From Autumnicola edwardsiae (GTDB lineage: Bacteria > Bacteroidota > Bacteroidia > Flavobacteriales > Flavobacteriaceae), in assembly GCF_031846505.1 (NCBI RefSeq), contig NZ_JAVRHP010000004.1, positions 23,852 through 87,851 of the forward strand: DNA of 64,000 nt. Direction: 5' to 3'. Below the pieces are notes generated by a model that was not told where the DNA came from, did not search any database, and saw nothing but the letters and a program-made list of their open reading frames with translations. A program made the position numbers and the translations under genes. Of the stretch, positions 35,288-44,198 are shown in pieces (position 1 is the stretch's first letter; every line of letters begins with the position of its first letter).

Positions 35288-36075
35288 ATGAAAAGGAATA
35301 CATATCATCAGGGATTTTAGAACTCTATGTATACGGTGCACTCTCTAAGTCTGAAAGTGCTGAAGTGACCCGTATGCTTAAGAAACATCCTGAAATGAGA
35401 GCTGAGGTGGAAGAAATTGAAGAAGCTTTAATGAAGTTGTCCGAAGCTGCGGCGCCTTCCAATCGGGAATTTTTGTTGGCACCTTTAAAAGAAAAAATTT
35501 CGCAAAGAAGCAGAAATATTCCGGTTAGAAATAAGAGGACAAACTGGTCTGCACTTCTGGGTTGGGCGGCAAGTATTCTTTTGTTGGTAGGTTTGTTCCT
35601 TATGTTTAAAAACAATAGTGAACTAAAGGAATCCCTGCAGGCCTTGCAGGCAGAAAACGCGCAGATAGAATCGGAAATTGCAGAAGCAAGAAACGATGCT
35701 GCCAAATCCCGGGAACTTTTAAGTACGCTAAGAGACCGGAATATATTAAAAGTCCCACTTGAGGGACAGGAGATAGCTCCGGAGGCATACGCAACTGCAT
35801 ATTATGATGATGAGAAAGACCTGACCCTAATCGATGCCCAAAACTTGCCCGAGCCGCCAAGAGGAATGGTGTATCAGGTCTGGTCACTTAAAATGTCCCC
35901 CCTTGTTCCCAGTAGCCTTGGCCTCTTAGATGATTTTGAGGAAGATGAAGACAAAATCTTTGTACTGGATAACCCGAACATTTCCGAAGGTTTTGGAATT
36001 ACTTTGGAGCCGGCAGGAGGAAGTGAGACTCCTACCATGGAAATGCTTTATTCTTTGGGGACTGTTACTTCTTAA
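35284..36075 (+). CDS. RskA-type anti-sigma factor
   Basis: 263 aa. N-terminal zinc-less anti-sigma domain 'SGILELYVYGALSKSESAEVTRMLKKHPEMRAEVEE' (about 7-45), one membrane helix 'WSALLGWAASILLLVGLFLMF' (about 88-108), a periplasmic coiled coil (about 112-150) and the RskA domain 'ATAYYDDEKDLTLIDAQNLPEPPRGMVYQVWSL...TLEPAGGSETPT'. It would hold the ECF factor at the membrane until a periplasmic signal triggers release. Overlaps the sigma gene by 4 nt. Confidence 0.92.
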   Translation: MNEKEYISSGILELYVYGALSKSESAEVTRMLKKHPEMRAEVEEIEEALMKLSEAAAPSNREFLLAPLKEKISQRSRNIPVRNKRTNWSALLGWAASILLLVGLFLMFKNNSELKESLQALQAENAQIESEIAEARNDAAKSRELLSTLRDRNILKVPLEGQEIAPEAYATAYYDDEKDLTLIDAQNLPEPPRGMVYQVWSLKMSPLVPSSLGLLDDFEEDEDKIFVLDNPNISEGFGITLEPAGGSETPTMEMLYSLGTVTS

Positions 36076-36118
36076 AGTAAAAATCATTTGGTTCTATTAA
36101 CCGGAATAACACCAAACT

Positions 36119-37162
36119 TTACCTAAGGATTGTTTTTATTATTTCAAGAAGCTCATTAAGACTGGATTTTTGAACATTAAAGGCAGCACTGCCATTACCA
36201 TAAGGATAATACCTTTTTTCGTTAGAAATAGAAAACAACCCAATTGTAGGTGCTTGTGCCGCGCTTGCCAAATGCATAATACCACTGTCGGCACCAATAA
36301 AAATCTGCGTATTTTTAATTAAAGATCCTATCTCGCGCAAATTCCTGCTGTAAAAAGTTGGTGCTTTAAAAGATATTTGGGAAACGTTCTCCATGGGTAA
36401 AACTTCCACGATATTATATTCCGGAAATTCCTCCCTCAGCCTTTCATGAAAATTCAGCCACCATTCTTTGGAAAGGCATTTTTCTCCGGTCGCAAAGGTG
36501 AATAAACAGATTGTTTTTTCTTCATTCTGTACAAGATCTTTTAATTTTTTTCTGCCTTCCAAAATTTCGTCCGGGCTTAATTTAAGGTCAAGCCGGGGGG
36601 CAGGTTCATTAGTGGTTTTGGAATTTTGGTAAGTGACAAAACTTCTGAAATTAAGAATAGGGGCTTTCGCCATGTGCTGGTTTTTTTCAGAATGTAATTC
36701 CAAATCCGGGCTTTCGTCTCCAAAAAGTTTATACCTGGACCTGGCCAGTTGGACAGATAATCTTCCTGAAGATGATATTTTATCACCGTTTATTACCAAA
36801 TCGTAAGTCCGGGTTTTTAGTGATAACCATGCCCGTTGATATTGAAATAATTGCTTTAGGGGTTTTCTAGGAAGTGCAATGATGTGATTGACCTTTGAAT
36901 AATTTTTGAATAGCACCGGCCCCAGATTGCCTTTTATAAATAGATCGATTTGGCACTGCGGAAAAGTTTCGGTTAATTCCTGGATTAGTGGGGTGATCAT
37001 TAAAAGGTTCCCCAGCCTGTGATTGGGACGGGAAATTAATATTCTTTTGATCGTTACGTTGCTTAAATCAATTTTCTCCTGAAGTTGGGATTTTCCCACG
37101 TTTCTCGTTAAGGAACGGGTGATTTTTTTTCGCAGAAAATTTATCTTTTTGAGGCTACTCAT
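36119..37162 (-). CDS. Glycosyltransferase family 9 (heptosyltransferase-like)
   Basis: 347 aa. 'IKRILISRPNHRLGNLLMITPLIQELTETFPQCQIDLF' (about 36-75) is the GT9 N-terminal Rossmann start, and 'LIKNTQIFIGADSGIMHLASAAQAPTIGLFS' (about 280-310) the nucleotide-sugar site with D-S-G-xxH. GT9 enzymes add heptose or related sugars to LPS core on the cytoplasmic face. A basic 35-residue N-terminal extension may help membrane association. Monocistronic. Sugar donor not predictable. Confidence 0.9.
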   Translation of the reverse strand: MSSLKKINFLRKKITRSLTRNVGKSQLQEKIDLSNVTIKRILISRPNHRLGNLLMITPLIQELTETFPQCQIDLFIKGNLGPVLFKNYSKVNHIIALPRKPLKQLFQYQRAWLSLKTRTYDLVINGDKISSSGRLSVQLARSRYKLFGDESPDLELHSEKNQHMAKAPILNFRSFVTYQNSKTTNEPAPRLDLKLSPDEILEGRKKLKDLVQNEEKTICLFTFATGEKCLSKEWWLNFHERLREEFPEYNIVEVLPMENVSQISFKAPTFYSRNLREIGSLIKNTQIFIGADSGIMHLASAAQAPTIGLFSISNEKRYYPYGNGSAAFNVQKSSLNELLEIIKTILR

Positions 37163-37532
37163 ATTTTCAACTCCTCAGGAGCTTATAGTTTATTGGTACA
37201 TATCTGGCAATACCTTGTAAGACCAAACATAACTAGAAATTTTAAGTTTTCAGGATCTTTTAAATATGAATTCCTTTGCCTGCCAACTTTTTACGTCTGG
37301 AATTTTCAAAAAGCTGTTGGCAGGATTCTGCAAATCTTTTTTGTAAAATAGAGCAGATTGTCCGGTAAAATATTTCGGTGCTAATTTCTGCCACAATTCA
37401 ATACTAAAATTCTCTGAAATGCTGTGGTTTTCCTCTAATGTTCCTTAAATTGAAGCGCTACGAAAAAAAGAAAATTTAAGTCGGAATAAAGCAATTTTTT
37501 CGGCAGAAAAAGAAAAAAAGAATTAAGAAAGA
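37163..37532. other. Intergenic region, GT9 to LLM oxidoreductase (370 bp)
   Basis: Divergent spacer. Apart from the orphan frame and the hairpin inside it, I see a poly-A/purine-rich stretch (37460-37530) ahead of the LLM gene and no clear TAnnTTTG promoter. Confidence 0.5.
37250..37444 (-). pseudogene. Orphan 64-codon open frame without a start codon (possible gene remnant)
   Basis: On the minus strand a frame closed by TAA upstream (37445-37447) and TGA downstream reads 'ENFSIELWQKLAPKYFTGQS' and 'FLKIPDVKSWQAKEFIFKRS', a plausible protein-like composition, but has no ATG or GTG near its beginning; the first TTG is at codon 17. It contains a hairpin (37279-37324, CCTGCCAAC/GTTGGCAGG). I do not recognise the family. 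It may be the end of a decayed gene or a chance frame. Confidence 0.3.
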
Positions 37533-38540
37533 ATGACTAAGAAAAACAAAAATATTCCTTATTCGATACTAGAACTGGCAAGCGTCGCCAGCAATTCTAC
37601 TCCCGGAGAGACTTTTAAAAGAGCACTGGATCTTGCTCAAAAAGCCGAAGATTTTGGATATCACCGCTTTTGGCTGGCAGAGCATCACAACATGATAAGT
37701 ATAGCAAGTTCGGCTACGACGGTTCTAATTGGCCACATTGCCGGCGGGACAAAGAAGATTAGAGTTGGTTCTGGTGGGATCATGCTGCCCAACCATTCCC
37801 CGCTCATTGTTTCAGAACAATTTGGAACCTTGGGATCCCTGTATCCTAATCGTATCGATATGGGTTTAGGGAGGGCTCCGGGAACAGATCAGGTCACAGC
37901 GCAGGCAATTCGCGCAAACAGGATGCATGCGGTATATAAATTTCCGGAAGAAATTGGCGAAATACAACAATATTTCTCTCCGGATAACAGGGATTATAAA
38001 GTGCGTGCAACAGTGGCCGAAGGTGTGGATGTTCCCATTTACATCCTGGGCTCAAGTACAGACAGCGCACATCTTGCGGCAAAAAAAGGTTTGCCATATG
38101 CTTTTGCGAGCCATTTCGCGCCAACCCACCTTTTTGAAGCTTTAAATATATATTATAACAATTTCGAACCTTCAGAATATTTACAGGAGCCGTATACCAT
38201 CGCGTGCATTAATGTAATAGCTGCCGACACAGATAAGGAGGCAGAGCGAATTTCCACCTCAATGCTCCGCATGATGATTGGTGTGATGACCGGTAATATA
38301 GATTATATTCAGGAGCCTGTGGAGTTGACGCCAGAATTAAAAGAGCTTTCGCGAAATCCTGCTTTTCAAAGAATGTTGAAGTATGCTTTTGTAGGTAGTA
38401 AAGATACTGTGAAAGAGCAAACTAAAGCGTTTCTGGATAAAACCGGGGTAAATGAATTAATGGTTGCCTCGCACATTTATCATCATGAAGACCGGGTAAA
38501 TTCTTACAGGATCTTTTCTGAAGTAATGAACGAAATATAG
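37533..38540 (+). CDS. LLM-class flavin-dependent oxidoreductase (MsnO8-like)
   Basis: 335 aa. Luciferase-like TIM barrel: 'IPYSILELASVASNSTPGET', 'FWLAEHHNM', 'VGSGGIMLPNHSPLIVSEQFGTLGSLYPNRIDMGLGRAPGTD', 'VDVPIYILGSSTDSAHLAAKKGLPYAFASHF'. Members use reduced flavin with oxygen or F420; in a bacterium of this type FMN is expected. The substrate is unknown. Single gene; a possible weak copy of the dispersed palindrome follows the stop. Confidence 0.93.
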   Translation: MTKKNKNIPYSILELASVASNSTPGETFKRALDLAQKAEDFGYHRFWLAEHHNMISIASSATTVLIGHIAGGTKKIRVGSGGIMLPNHSPLIVSEQFGTLGSLYPNRIDMGLGRAPGTDQVTAQAIRANRMHAVYKFPEEIGEIQQYFSPDNRDYKVRATVAEGVDVPIYILGSSTDSAHLAAKKGLPYAFASHFAPTHLFEALNIYYNNFEPSEYLQEPYTIACINVIAADTDKEAERISTSMLRMMIGVMTGNIDYIQEPVELTPELKELSRNPAFQRMLKYAFVGSKDTVKEQTKAFLDKTGVNELMVASHIYHHEDRVNSYRIFSEVMNEI

Positions 38541-38639
38541 CCGATAATTGGCATTTTTGCTATCAGGCTTTTCTGCTCATTGCAAAGAGCGCTTATAATC
38601 TTTTTGAAAAGAAAATGTATTTTAGTAGGAAACTAGCTT

Positions 38640-39272
38640 ATGGACAACATAGAAGAAATAGAAGATTCACCCCGGGGAAAAGTGAGCATAGCCTTACCGG
38701 TTCGTGCAGAATATTATGTTATTGAAGATTTACTGCGGAAAAAACTTATAGGTGAGAAAGTAAAAGCTGAAAAAAACGGAAAAACTTCAACTTATGCCGA
38801 AATTCTTGATGTGGTATTGGAAAAAAGCCCCGAAGAAGAGTACGATCTCGTCCTGGAGCTCAAGGTGCGGGCGTTAACCTCTCTTTTCAAAAATAAAGAA
38901 GGGCGCTTGCTTATAAATGTCTCCCTCCAATTTAATAAAGAAGACCAGGTGATCACTATTAACGATTATAAATTAGAAGGGAACACCCGCAATTGGCTGT
39001 TAAATAACTTTCTCGAGACCGTAGCCAATATTTTTATGTACAACAAGCTAAAGGAGAAGATGAGGTTCGATTTTCTTCCACATATCCAGGAGCAGCTGGA
39101 AACGATCAATAAAAAACTACAAAATCGGGTAGAACCGCATCAGGGTATTTTTGTTTCGGGTGACCTTAAAAACATTAAAATCAGAAATATAGTGCCGCAG
39201 GAAAAATACCTGCTGGTAGAAGTAAATATTGAGGGGATGGCAAATGTTGAAATTGAAAAAATCAATCTCTGA
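38640..39272 (+). CDS. Conserved protein of unknown function (weak DUF4403 resemblance)
   Basis: 210 aa, no signal peptide, cytosolic by composition. Begins 'SPRGKVSIALPVRAEYYVIEDLLRKKLIGEKV', the type of strand-helix opening seen in DUF4403 proteins ('isip..i....l...lN..l'), and ends with two strands 'YLLVEVNIEGMANVEI'. DUF4403 proteins are about twice as long and exported, so this could be a divergent half-length relative or an unrelated lipid-binding-like fold. Lies alone between the LLM gene and convergent GH31 gene; role unknown. Confidence 0.6.
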   Translation: MDNIEEIEDSPRGKVSIALPVRAEYYVIEDLLRKKLIGEKVKAEKNGKTSTYAEILDVVLEKSPEEEYDLVLELKVRALTSLFKNKEGRLLINVSLQFNKEDQVITINDYKLEGNTRNWLLNNFLETVANIFMYNKLKEKMRFDFLPHIQEQLETINKKLQNRVEPHQGIFVSGDLKNIKIRNIVPQEKYLLVEVNIEGMANVEIEKINL

Positions 39273-39309
39273 TTAAGCTCCGGACTGTTTTCAATTTAAA
39301 ACAAAAGTT

Positions 39310-41721
39310 TTATAGCTTTTCTGCGGAAGTAAACTGAAGGAGATCGAACATTTTAGGGATTTTCATCGTTTTCTCTGTTCGATTATAATCCAGCGATTCC
39401 AGGCTTACTTCTTCATTGTCCACGTAAGCTTTTTCAATTTCAAAGGGTAATCCGTGAAAGCGAAACTCCAGGTGCTTATAGGAGGTTAAAAACTTTCCAT
39501 CTTTGTGTTGCTGGATTATAATTTCTTCCGGTTTTCCACGGAATTTGAAAGTTTTTAGGCTGTACCTTCCTTTTTTGTAATCATAACCATCATGAGCATC
39601 TTCGTATAAGATAGAAGTTTCATTTCCGTTTTTGTAATAGATGTCCAGGAACAACGCTTCTATTTCTATTTCATCTACATAATTTTGAGCAGGAAACCTG
39701 GGAATAATAGCTCCTTCTTTTATAAAAATCGGAGATTTTTCCAGCGGGGCATCAACCCAAAATTCTTTGCCTCCGGTTACCACCTCATCATTCCAGAAGT
39801 TGTACCATTTTCCTCGCGGAAAGTACATCCTGCGTCCTTGTACGTGAGGATCCTGGATAGGGCATACAAGTATTTGGTTTCCAAATATAAATTCATCAGA
39901 CCGGTAATAGGTATGTACATCTTCCTGATCAAAATATACCAGAGGCTTTAATATTGGAATCCCTTCTTCTACGTATTGGTGGAAGGCGGTATATAAGTAG
40001 GGAAGTAATTGGTACCTTAATTTAATATATTCCCTGGTAATACTCAGAACTTCTTCACCAAAAGACCATGGTTCCTGATTTCCATGATCTCCCGAAGAAT
40101 GAACCCTGCAAAAAGGATGAAAAATCCCCAGCTGAATCCAGCGGGTAAACAATTCGCCAGAAGGTTGCTCTGCAAACCCTCCAATATCGCTCCCCGAAAA
40201 ACTCATTCCGCTAAGGCACAGTCGCTGCACCTGTGTATTGGCAAGCCATAAATGTTCCCAGCTCGCAATATTATCTCCTGTCCAGGTAGCGCTAAACCGC
40301 TGCCCGCCAGCAAAATTGGCGCGGGTTATTGTAAACGGCCTTTTTGGAAAAGAATATTTCAGCACACCATCATATGTGGCCCTCGCCATCTGCATTCCGT
40401 AAATGTTATGCGCCTTCCTGTGGCTGCAGTCATTTCCGTCATAATCATGCCTCACATCCCTGGGAAATGTTTTTCCCGGCACTTCCATCACTGCCGGTTC
40501 GTTCATATCGTTCCAAATCCCTTTTACGCCAACTTCCCCAACAAGTTCTTTATATAATCCAGCCCACCATTCCCGTACTTTAGGGTTGGTGAAATCTGGG
40601 AAATAACATTCCCCCGGCCATACTTTGCCGCGCATAAAAGGCCCGTCTGCCCTTCGGCAAAAATAATCGTTGTCCAGGGCCTCTTTAAAAATTTTATAAT
40701 CTGCGTCAATTTTTATTCCGGGGTCTATAATTACTACAGTTTTAAAGCCTTTTTCCTCAAGGTTCGCTACCATGAGTTTAGGATTGGGAAAGTATTTTTT
40801 GTTCCAGGTAAAACATCTAAATCCATCCATATAATCGATATCAAGATGTATCGCATCACACGGGAATTCCAGCTCCCTAAACTTAGCTGCAAGTTCATTC
40901 ACTTTGCTTTCGGGAAAATAGCTCCACTTGCTTTGGTGGTAACCCAAAGCCCACATTGGGGGCAGGTCTGGAGTTCCCGTAAGGCTGGTGTAAGAAGTCA
41001 CAACGTCTGCTATTTTTGGGCCATAGATAAAATAGTAGTTCATTTCACCCCCTTCAGCCCAAAATTTTACTTCATTCCTTTTATCCTGGCAAAAATCAAA
41101 ATGTGATTTAAAACTGTTATCAAAAAAAATTCCGTAGGCGATGTTAGTGTGTAGCGCGGTATAAAAAGGGACAGCTTTATAGAGTTCCTCCAGGTCTTTG
41201 TTAAAGGCAAACTGGTCTTTGTTCCATAAACTCAGTTTTCTCCCTTTTAAATTGAAGTTGGTAGGCGTATCTCCAAGCCCAAAGAAATTTTCTCCTTCAA
41301 CAGAAGTTTTGTTCATCTTTACAAAATTGCCGCCAAACTCAAAGTTTTCTTCCCAGTGAAAACCCAGTTCATCTTCTACTATCACTTGATCCTGAAGGTC
41401 AAAAATGCCTATTTTAAGGTTGGAAATAGCGACTTTGCATTTAATTTTGCTGGTGGTAATAGTGATAAACGAAGGATCTTCTTCAATTTGAAATTTATTA
41501 AACCCGTGCATAGTATCTTTATCGAGAGCATAGGAAAAGTCATTTTCAAAAATCCCATCTGTTGCATATCTAAAGCGCAGAATGCTGTCTCTTAGAACAG
41601 TAATACGTAGCAGGACATTATTTTCTGTAGAAAAAGTAATCGAATCCCCATCAAAATCAAATGCTTTAACTTCACCGGGAAATAAATTTCCCTTTGTCTC
41701 CAGTTCGGTACTTGTAATCAT
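39310..41721 (-). CDS. Glycoside hydrolase family 31 alpha-glucosidase
   Basis: 803 aa. Catalytic nucleophile Asp405 in 'GIWNDMNEPAV' and acid/base Asp483 in 'TWTGDNIASWEHL'; also 'DAIHLDIDYMDGFRCFTWN', 'FTITRANFAGGQRFSATW' and 'GSDIGGFAEQPSGELFTRWIQLG'. No signal peptide, so a cytoplasmic alpha-glucosidase of the maltose/starch type; the N-terminal GH31 beta domain and C-terminal beta sandwiches are full length. Divergent from the M1 peptidase; a reverse-strand TATCTTTG box (41782-41789) lies 61 nt upstream. Confidence 0.95.
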   Translation of the reverse strand: MITSTELETKGNLFPGEVKAFDFDGDSITFSTENNVLLRITVLRDSILRFRYATDGIFENDFSYALDKDTMHGFNKFQIEEDPSFITITTSKIKCKVAISNLKIGIFDLQDQVIVEDELGFHWEENFEFGGNFVKMNKTSVEGENFFGLGDTPTNFNLKGRKLSLWNKDQFAFNKDLEELYKAVPFYTALHTNIAYGIFFDNSFKSHFDFCQDKRNEVKFWAEGGEMNYYFIYGPKIADVVTSYTSLTGTPDLPPMWALGYHQSKWSYFPESKVNELAAKFRELEFPCDAIHLDIDYMDGFRCFTWNKKYFPNPKLMVANLEEKGFKTVVIIDPGIKIDADYKIFKEALDNDYFCRRADGPFMRGKVWPGECYFPDFTNPKVREWWAGLYKELVGEVGVKGIWNDMNEPAVMEVPGKTFPRDVRHDYDGNDCSHRKAHNIYGMQMARATYDGVLKYSFPKRPFTITRANFAGGQRFSATWTGDNIASWEHLWLANTQVQRLCLSGMSFSGSDIGGFAEQPSGELFTRWIQLGIFHPFCRVHSSGDHGNQEPWSFGEEVLSITREYIKLRYQLLPYLYTAFHQYVEEGIPILKPLVYFDQEDVHTYYRSDEFIFGNQILVCPIQDPHVQGRRMYFPRGKWYNFWNDEVVTGGKEFWVDAPLEKSPIFIKEGAIIPRFPAQNYVDEIEIEALFLDIYYKNGNETSILYEDAHDGYDYKKGRYSLKTFKFRGKPEEIIIQQHKDGKFLTSYKHLEFRFHGLPFEIEKAYVDNEEVSLESLDYNRTEKTMKIPKMFDLLQFTSAEKL

Positions 41722-41781
41722 AGTAAATTATAATTTTAACCGGCATTTAACTGTGATTTCCGCAGGCTTAAAAAATGATCG

Positions 41782-41789
41782 CAAAGATA
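41782..41789 (-). promoter_or_regulatory. Candidate -7 box for the GH31 gene
   Basis: TATCTTTG on the minus strand with a TTTG about 15 nt further upstream, slightly shorter than the usual spacing. Confidence 0.4.
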
Positions 41790-41854
41790 AAGCCTGAATT
41801 TATACAAAAAATTCTGTTGAGGGAAATAAACTTTGTTCCTGATTACAAGTGTAA

Positions 41855-41896
41855 GTCGAAAATTGCCAATTTTCATGCTCCTTATGTAAGCTGAAC
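41855..41896 (+). repeat. Dispersed palindromic element, copy B
   Basis: GTCGAAAATTGCCAATTTTC, then a second inverted repeat CTTATG...CATAAG (41881-41901) and TAAGCTGAA. Similarity to copy D continues downstream (TTATT, TAA, ACTCT, AAC). Confidence 0.6.
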
Positions 41897-42032
41897 ATAA
41901 GTTATTGCTAAAACTCTGAACGTTAACTGCTAAAAGCTTATTTTTTTCTTTGAACCTGAAAAAAGTGCTTTAAAATTTATCTTTTTATCCTTCAATGGAC
42001 AGATTTTACTGCGGAGTTTTTAATTTTAGATA

Positions 42033-42072
42033 CTTCAGCAGAAGTTATGGCTCAAAAATGGCAATTTTCGAC
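42033..42072 (-). repeat. Dispersed palindromic element, copy C (inverted relative to B)
   Basis: Minus strand reads GTCGAAAATTGCCATTTTT, GAGCCATA, then ACTTCTGCTGAAGT, itself an inverted repeat. Confidence 0.55.
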
Positions 42073-42133
42073 CTCAAACAGAGGGATAGCTTCAATTTTT
42101 TGAACTTATAAAGCATTTTTAACGGCTATTCTT

Positions 42134-42141
42134 TAGATTTG
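42134..42141 (+). promoter_or_regulatory. Candidate -7 box for the M1 peptidase
   Basis: TAGATTTG, 25 nt before the ATG; no good -33 partner at normal spacing. Confidence 0.4.
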
Positions 42142-42166
42142 CAACATTCACACTAAAATTTAAAGA

Positions 42167-44113
42167 ATGAAGCTATTTTCAAGAAGTTTTCTTGTCCTTA
42201 CGTTTTTCAGTTTTTCACTTTCCGCAGTGAACGCGCAGGAAGTGATTGAGAATAACCAATCAGATTTTGGGGAATTTATGGATAGAAGCGGCAACCGGTA
42301 CAGGGCGGCATCGGGACATCCCGGGCCTGAGTATTGGCAGAACGAAACAGATTACACGATTGAAGCAACCCTTAATGACGAGGACCACAGTATTTCTGGA
42401 AAGATCACCCTCACTTATACCAATAATAGTCCGCAAGACCTGGAATTTATCTGGATGCACCTGGAACAAAACAGGTTTACCGAGGATTCCCGCGGGACCT
42501 TAACCACGCCAATAGGAGGGAACCGCTATGTGGGAGATACAGACGGGGGTTACGAGATTAGCAATTTGCAGGCAAAAGTTAAGCGCAGTACCTCTTCTAA
42601 ATATTTGATTAACGACACCAGGATGCAGGTTTTCTTTAACAGGCCTATCCCGGCAAATGGAGGAGAAGCGACCGTTTCGATGAACTTCAGCTATAAAATT
42701 CCTGTTGAGGGAATGGATAGAATGGGACGTTTGGATGTGGAAGATGGTACAATTTACGCGATGGCGCAGTGGTTTCCAAGAGCTGCGGTTTTTGATGATA
42801 TAGACGGTTGGAATGTTGAGCCGTACCTTGGTGCTGGTGAGTTTTACCTGGACTATGGGGATTATGATTTTAAAATTACCGCTCCTTACGATCATATCGT
42901 GGTAGCTTCAGGCGAATTGCAAAACCCAAGGGAGGTTCTTTCTTCCACAATGCGTGAAAGAATGGAAATGGCATCAAAAAGCGATAGCACGGTATTTATT
43001 GTAAAGCCCGAAGAAGTGAATGATATGTCTATTCGTGCAAAGCAGGATGGGATGTTAACATGGCATTTTAAGATGGAAAATACCCGGGATGTGGCTTTTG
43101 CATCTTCCAGCGCATTTATTTGGGACGCGGCAAGAATAAACCTTCCCGACGGCAAAAAGGCCATGGCACAATCTGCTTATCCTAAAGAAAGCGCTGGCCA
43201 GGGAGCCTGGGGACGTTCTACGGAATATAGCAAATACTCTGTAGAGCATTATGCGGAGAAATGGTTTAACTATCCTTATCCTGTGGCTGTAAATGTGGCA
43301 GCAGATATTGGCGGAATGGAATATCCCGGCTTAAACTTCTGCGGATGGCAGGCTGAAGGTGAATCTTTATGGGGAGTTACAGATCACGAATTTGGTCACA
43401 ACTGGTTCCCGATGATCGTGGGGACTAATGAGAGAAGATATGCCTGGATGGACGAAGGTTTTAACACTTTTATAAATCATTACAGCAGCCTGGAATTTAA
43501 TGACGGAGAGTATGGATCTAACTTAAACCAGACAAGGCGACTTGTAAGTTGGTTTAACAGGCCAACGCGTGAAGGGATAGATACCTATCCAGATGTTACC
43601 AATTTAAGAAACCTGGGAATGACGGCGTATTATAAACCTGCAATTGGTTTATTATTACTACGCGAATATATCCTGGGCCATGAAAGATTTGATAATGCTT
43701 TTAAATCTTACATAGAAACCTGGGCCTATAAGCACCCGCAGCCAAAAGATTTTTTCAATCACATGGAAAATGTGGCGGGAGAAAACCTCTCCTGGTTTTG
43801 GAAAGGCTGGTTTTATGGCACAGGGAATATCGATATTAGCCTGGATGGTGTGCAGCGGCGCCAGGGTAATTACGTAATTACAGTATCCAATAAAGGGGAC
43901 ATACCAATGCCGGTGGAACTGAAGCTGACGTATGAAGATGGTACTACGGAAAACCTGCGGCTACCTGTAGAGATATGGCAACGCGGCGATACCTGGAGCC
44001 ATTTGCTGGAAACCGAAAAGACGCTGGAAAGTGTAGAACTGGATCCGGAAAAAATACTACCGGATGTTAATTTCTCGAATGACAGCTGGCCAACAGATTT
44101 TTATAATGACTAA
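42167..44113 (+). CDS. M1 family metallopeptidase (aminopeptidase N-like), exported
   Basis: 648 aa. Signal peptide 'RSFLVLTFFSFSLSAVNAQ'. Zinc site HEFGH at 407-411 with Glu430 in 'AWMDEGFNTF' (HExxH-x18-E). The exopeptidase motif is 'DIGGMEYPGL' (GGMEYP in place of the usual GAMEN), and the N-terminal beta saddle has 'EATLNDEDHSISGKITLTY'. A zinc aminopeptidase acting in the periplasm or outside the cell, degrading peptides. Ends at a long bidirectional terminator. Confidence 0.93.
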   Translation: MKLFSRSFLVLTFFSFSLSAVNAQEVIENNQSDFGEFMDRSGNRYRAASGHPGPEYWQNETDYTIEATLNDEDHSISGKITLTYTNNSPQDLEFIWMHLEQNRFTEDSRGTLTTPIGGNRYVGDTDGGYEISNLQAKVKRSTSSKYLINDTRMQVFFNRPIPANGGEATVSMNFSYKIPVEGMDRMGRLDVEDGTIYAMAQWFPRAAVFDDIDGWNVEPYLGAGEFYLDYGDYDFKITAPYDHIVVASGELQNPREVLSSTMRERMEMASKSDSTVFIVKPEEVNDMSIRAKQDGMLTWHFKMENTRDVAFASSSAFIWDAARINLPDGKKAMAQSAYPKESAGQGAWGRSTEYSKYSVEHYAEKWFNYPYPVAVNVAADIGGMEYPGLNFCGWQAEGESLWGVTDHEFGHNWFPMIVGTNERRYAWMDEGFNTFINHYSSLEFNDGEYGSNLNQTRRLVSWFNRPTREGIDTYPDVTNLRNLGMTAYYKPAIGLLLLREYILGHERFDNAFKSYIETWAYKHPQPKDFFNHMENVAGENLSWFWKGWFYGTGNIDISLDGVQRRQGNYVITVSNKGDIPMPVELKLTYEDGTTENLRLPVEIWQRGDTWSHLLETEKTLESVELDPEKILPDVNFSNDSWPTDFYND

Positions 44114-44132
44114 AGTTGGTTGATCTGAATAA

Positions 44133-44178
44133 AAGCAAAAAAGAGCCCGGTTCTGGAGAACCGGGCTCTTTTTTGCTT
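44133..44178. terminator. Bidirectional terminator between convergent genes
   Basis: 21-bp perfect stem: AAGCAAAAAAGAGCCCGG-TTC, loop TGGA, then the exact complement with T6. Serves the M1 gene (plus) and the 477-aa gene (minus). Confidence 0.95.
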
Positions 44179-44198
44179 ATTTCTATGGTGGCGTGGGA

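Larger units (their letters stand above)
41722..42166. other. Divergent intergenic region GH31/M1 (445 bp)
   Basis: Holds the GH31 -7 box, two inverted copies of the dispersed palindrome (41855-41896 and 42033-42072) and a TAGATTTG box for the M1 gene (42134-42141). No small gene recognised. Confidence 0.6.

Noticed and set aside
42500..42895. 131-aa frame antisense to the M1 peptidase
   Set aside because: No recognisable features and the sense strand encodes a full-length M1 enzyme.
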